Positions 61,259 through 64,000 of a stretch of 64,000 nucleotides of DNA are shown in pieces. Location of the stretch: assembly GCF_027364955.1 (NCBI RefSeq), contig NZ_DAHXOI010000006.1, positions 12,351 through 76,350 on the forward strand, given 5' to 3'. Positions within the stretch are counted from its first letter, which is position 1, and each line of letters begins with the position of its first letter. The stretch comes from Ferrimicrobium sp. GTDB lineage: Bacteria; Actinomycetota; Acidimicrobiia; Acidimicrobiales; Acidimicrobiaceae. The notes beneath the pieces were generated by a model. It was given only the letters and a program-made list of their open reading frames with translations, did no database searches and was not told the DNA's origin. The translations under genes were made by a program, and so were the position numbers.

Positions 61259-61569
61259 CCTCTACCCTAGAGGCTCACGAATGATAAGCACAATACTGGT
61301 CACCAATATCTCGCCACCAATGTGCGGTTGACCTGGTTGTAGGCGATGTGTTTGGGGAGCCAGCAAATTGTTGGTTGGGTTTTGGTCAAGTCGGGACGAT
61401 AGCAGCCAGGGATGAGAGACGTCGGTTTTGGCATCAGGCAACCGTGCCCTAAGTGGCCTTGTGTCCAGGAAGGCTTGGCGGGTGAGGTGGCGGCGAGAAA
61501 CCTGGGGATTGCGTAAGGGGGATCGGTTGGCCGTCGTATGATCAAGGATGCATGGGGATAGGTTAGATA
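61259..61569. other. Gene-poor stretch, nothing recognised
   Basis: About 310 bp between the prenyltransferase start and a minisatellite. Minus-strand open frames here (for example 61262-61618) have low-complexity Pro/Ser-rich ends due to the repeats and no recognisable product. No promoter can be assigned with confidence, although both flanking genes need one from here. Confidence 0.5.
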
Positions 61570-61643
61570 GGGGGACCCAAGGGATGACGGGGGACCCAAG
61601 GGATGACGGGGGACCCAAGGGATGACGGGGGGACCCAAGGGAT
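61570..61643. repeat. 19-bp G-rich minisatellite (four copies), potential G-quadruplex
   Basis: Three perfect copies of GGGGGACCCAAGGGATGAC (61570-61588, 61589-61607, 61608-61626) and a fourth, partly diverged and with one extra G (61627-61643). Runs of three or more G occur every 5-6 bases on the plus strand, which satisfies the G-quadruplex pattern with loops ACCCAA and ATGAC. It lies 150 bp upstream of clpC. Confidence 0.85.
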
Positions 61644-61646
61644 AGA

Positions 61647-61667
61647 GTGAGAAAACGGTGTTCTCAC
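61647..61667. promoter_or_regulatory. Inverted repeat upstream of clpC
   Basis: GTGAGAA (61647-61653) and TTCTCAC (61661-61667) are perfect 7-bp arms with a seven-base spacer, immediately after the minisatellite and about 125 bp before the clpC start. It may be an operator or a hairpin. It does not match HspR (CTTGAGT-N7-ACTCAAG), CtsR or ClgR sites as I know them. Confidence 0.45.
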
Positions 61668-61792
61668 ACTATTGGAGATGTAGGCGGGCATGGAAAGCTT
61701 GTCGTTGGTGTTGACTAGACTGATGAAAACATAGATCGAGATTGTGTCGCCGGGTGACTCTGGCCAGTAATCTCGATGAGGAGGCAGTTAAC

Positions 61793-64000
<2,208 letters not shown>

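Noticed and set aside
61262-61638. Pro-rich minus-strand frames upstream of clpC
   Set aside because: Their repetitive N-termini come from reading the 19-bp array; no family, no ribosome site.
61570-61643. CRISPR array
   Set aside because: The units are directly adjacent without unique spacers and no cas genes are nearby.

Overview
The window comes from an actinobacterium with moderate G+C. The markers are WhiB, GlnR beside glnA, a SigR/RsrA-type sigma/anti-sigma pair, the CeoB/CeoC potassium proteins, a DUF2342 metalloprotease, paired Get3/ArsA-like ATPases next to a WhiB, GTG/TTG starts and candidate leaderless genes. The many HutF-type and iron/redox functions and the base composition (by eye well below Streptomyces or Mycobacterium) fit the Acidimicrobiia, for example a Ferrimicrobium-like acidophile. 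That assignment is an inference; no rRNA is present to confirm it. Most of the window is ordinary chromosome with conserved actinobacterial gene order. Accessory material is limited to a transposase end at the left edge, a toxin-antitoxin-like pair with a decayed permease fragment (18.5-20.1 kb), and a few gene-poor stretches.

Layout. 1-7.3 kb: a transposase C-terminus, then an acyl-CoA carboxylase beta subunit with a 59-residue downstream companion; aat, bioY, an EamA exporter, a RidA protein, and a GntR(YtrA)-ABC ATPase-permease cassette. 7.3-17 kb: an MFS transporter with a DtxR/IdeR-like iron box touching its start, then a six-gene urocanate/histidine catabolic operon (NCS1 transporter, RpiR regulator, M20 amidohydrolase, hutF, hutU, hutI) without hutH or hutG. 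17-25.5 kb: a DsbA-like DUF929 protein plus VKOR (disulfide formation), the DUF4258/YgiT pair, WhiB divergent from two Get3/ArsA-like ATPases, an orphan receiver protein whose stop codon lies inside tRNA-Pro, a Nudix hydrolase starting one base after that tRNA, and a DUF2079 membrane protein.

25.5-41 kb: an iron/aminoethylphosphonate-type ABC importer, an Mrp ATPase divergent from an A-type Fe-S carrier, glnA-glnR, a MutT-like Nudix hydrolase, a lipoprotein of unknown role, two ABC-2 exporters in one direction, and glutamine-dependent nadE starting 6 bp from the divergent exporter. 41-51.4 kb: a primary-type sigma factor, a 26-residue membrane peptide, a HAD hydrolase and the CeoC/CeoB pair divergent from a KimA-like APC transporter fused to an OB-fold, then topA-tmk-holB and tRNA-Thr.

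51.5-64 kb: sigR-rsrA with a small Zn-finger protein, DUF2342 protease, tilS, hpt and a tightly overlapped folate cluster (folE-folP-folB-folK), coaX, lysS, a polyprenyl diphosphate synthase on the other strand, and clpC running off the right edge. Between the last two lies a 19-bp G-rich minisatellite with G-quadruplex potential. Recurrent themes are iron and redox handling, translational coupling by 1-16 bp overlaps, and very short or absent leaders. I did not find a clearly novel multi-gene system. The best leads are the tRNA-Pro overlap arrangement, the APC/OB-fold fusion, the hut operon lacking hutH, the carboxylase companion ORF and the G-rich array before clpC.
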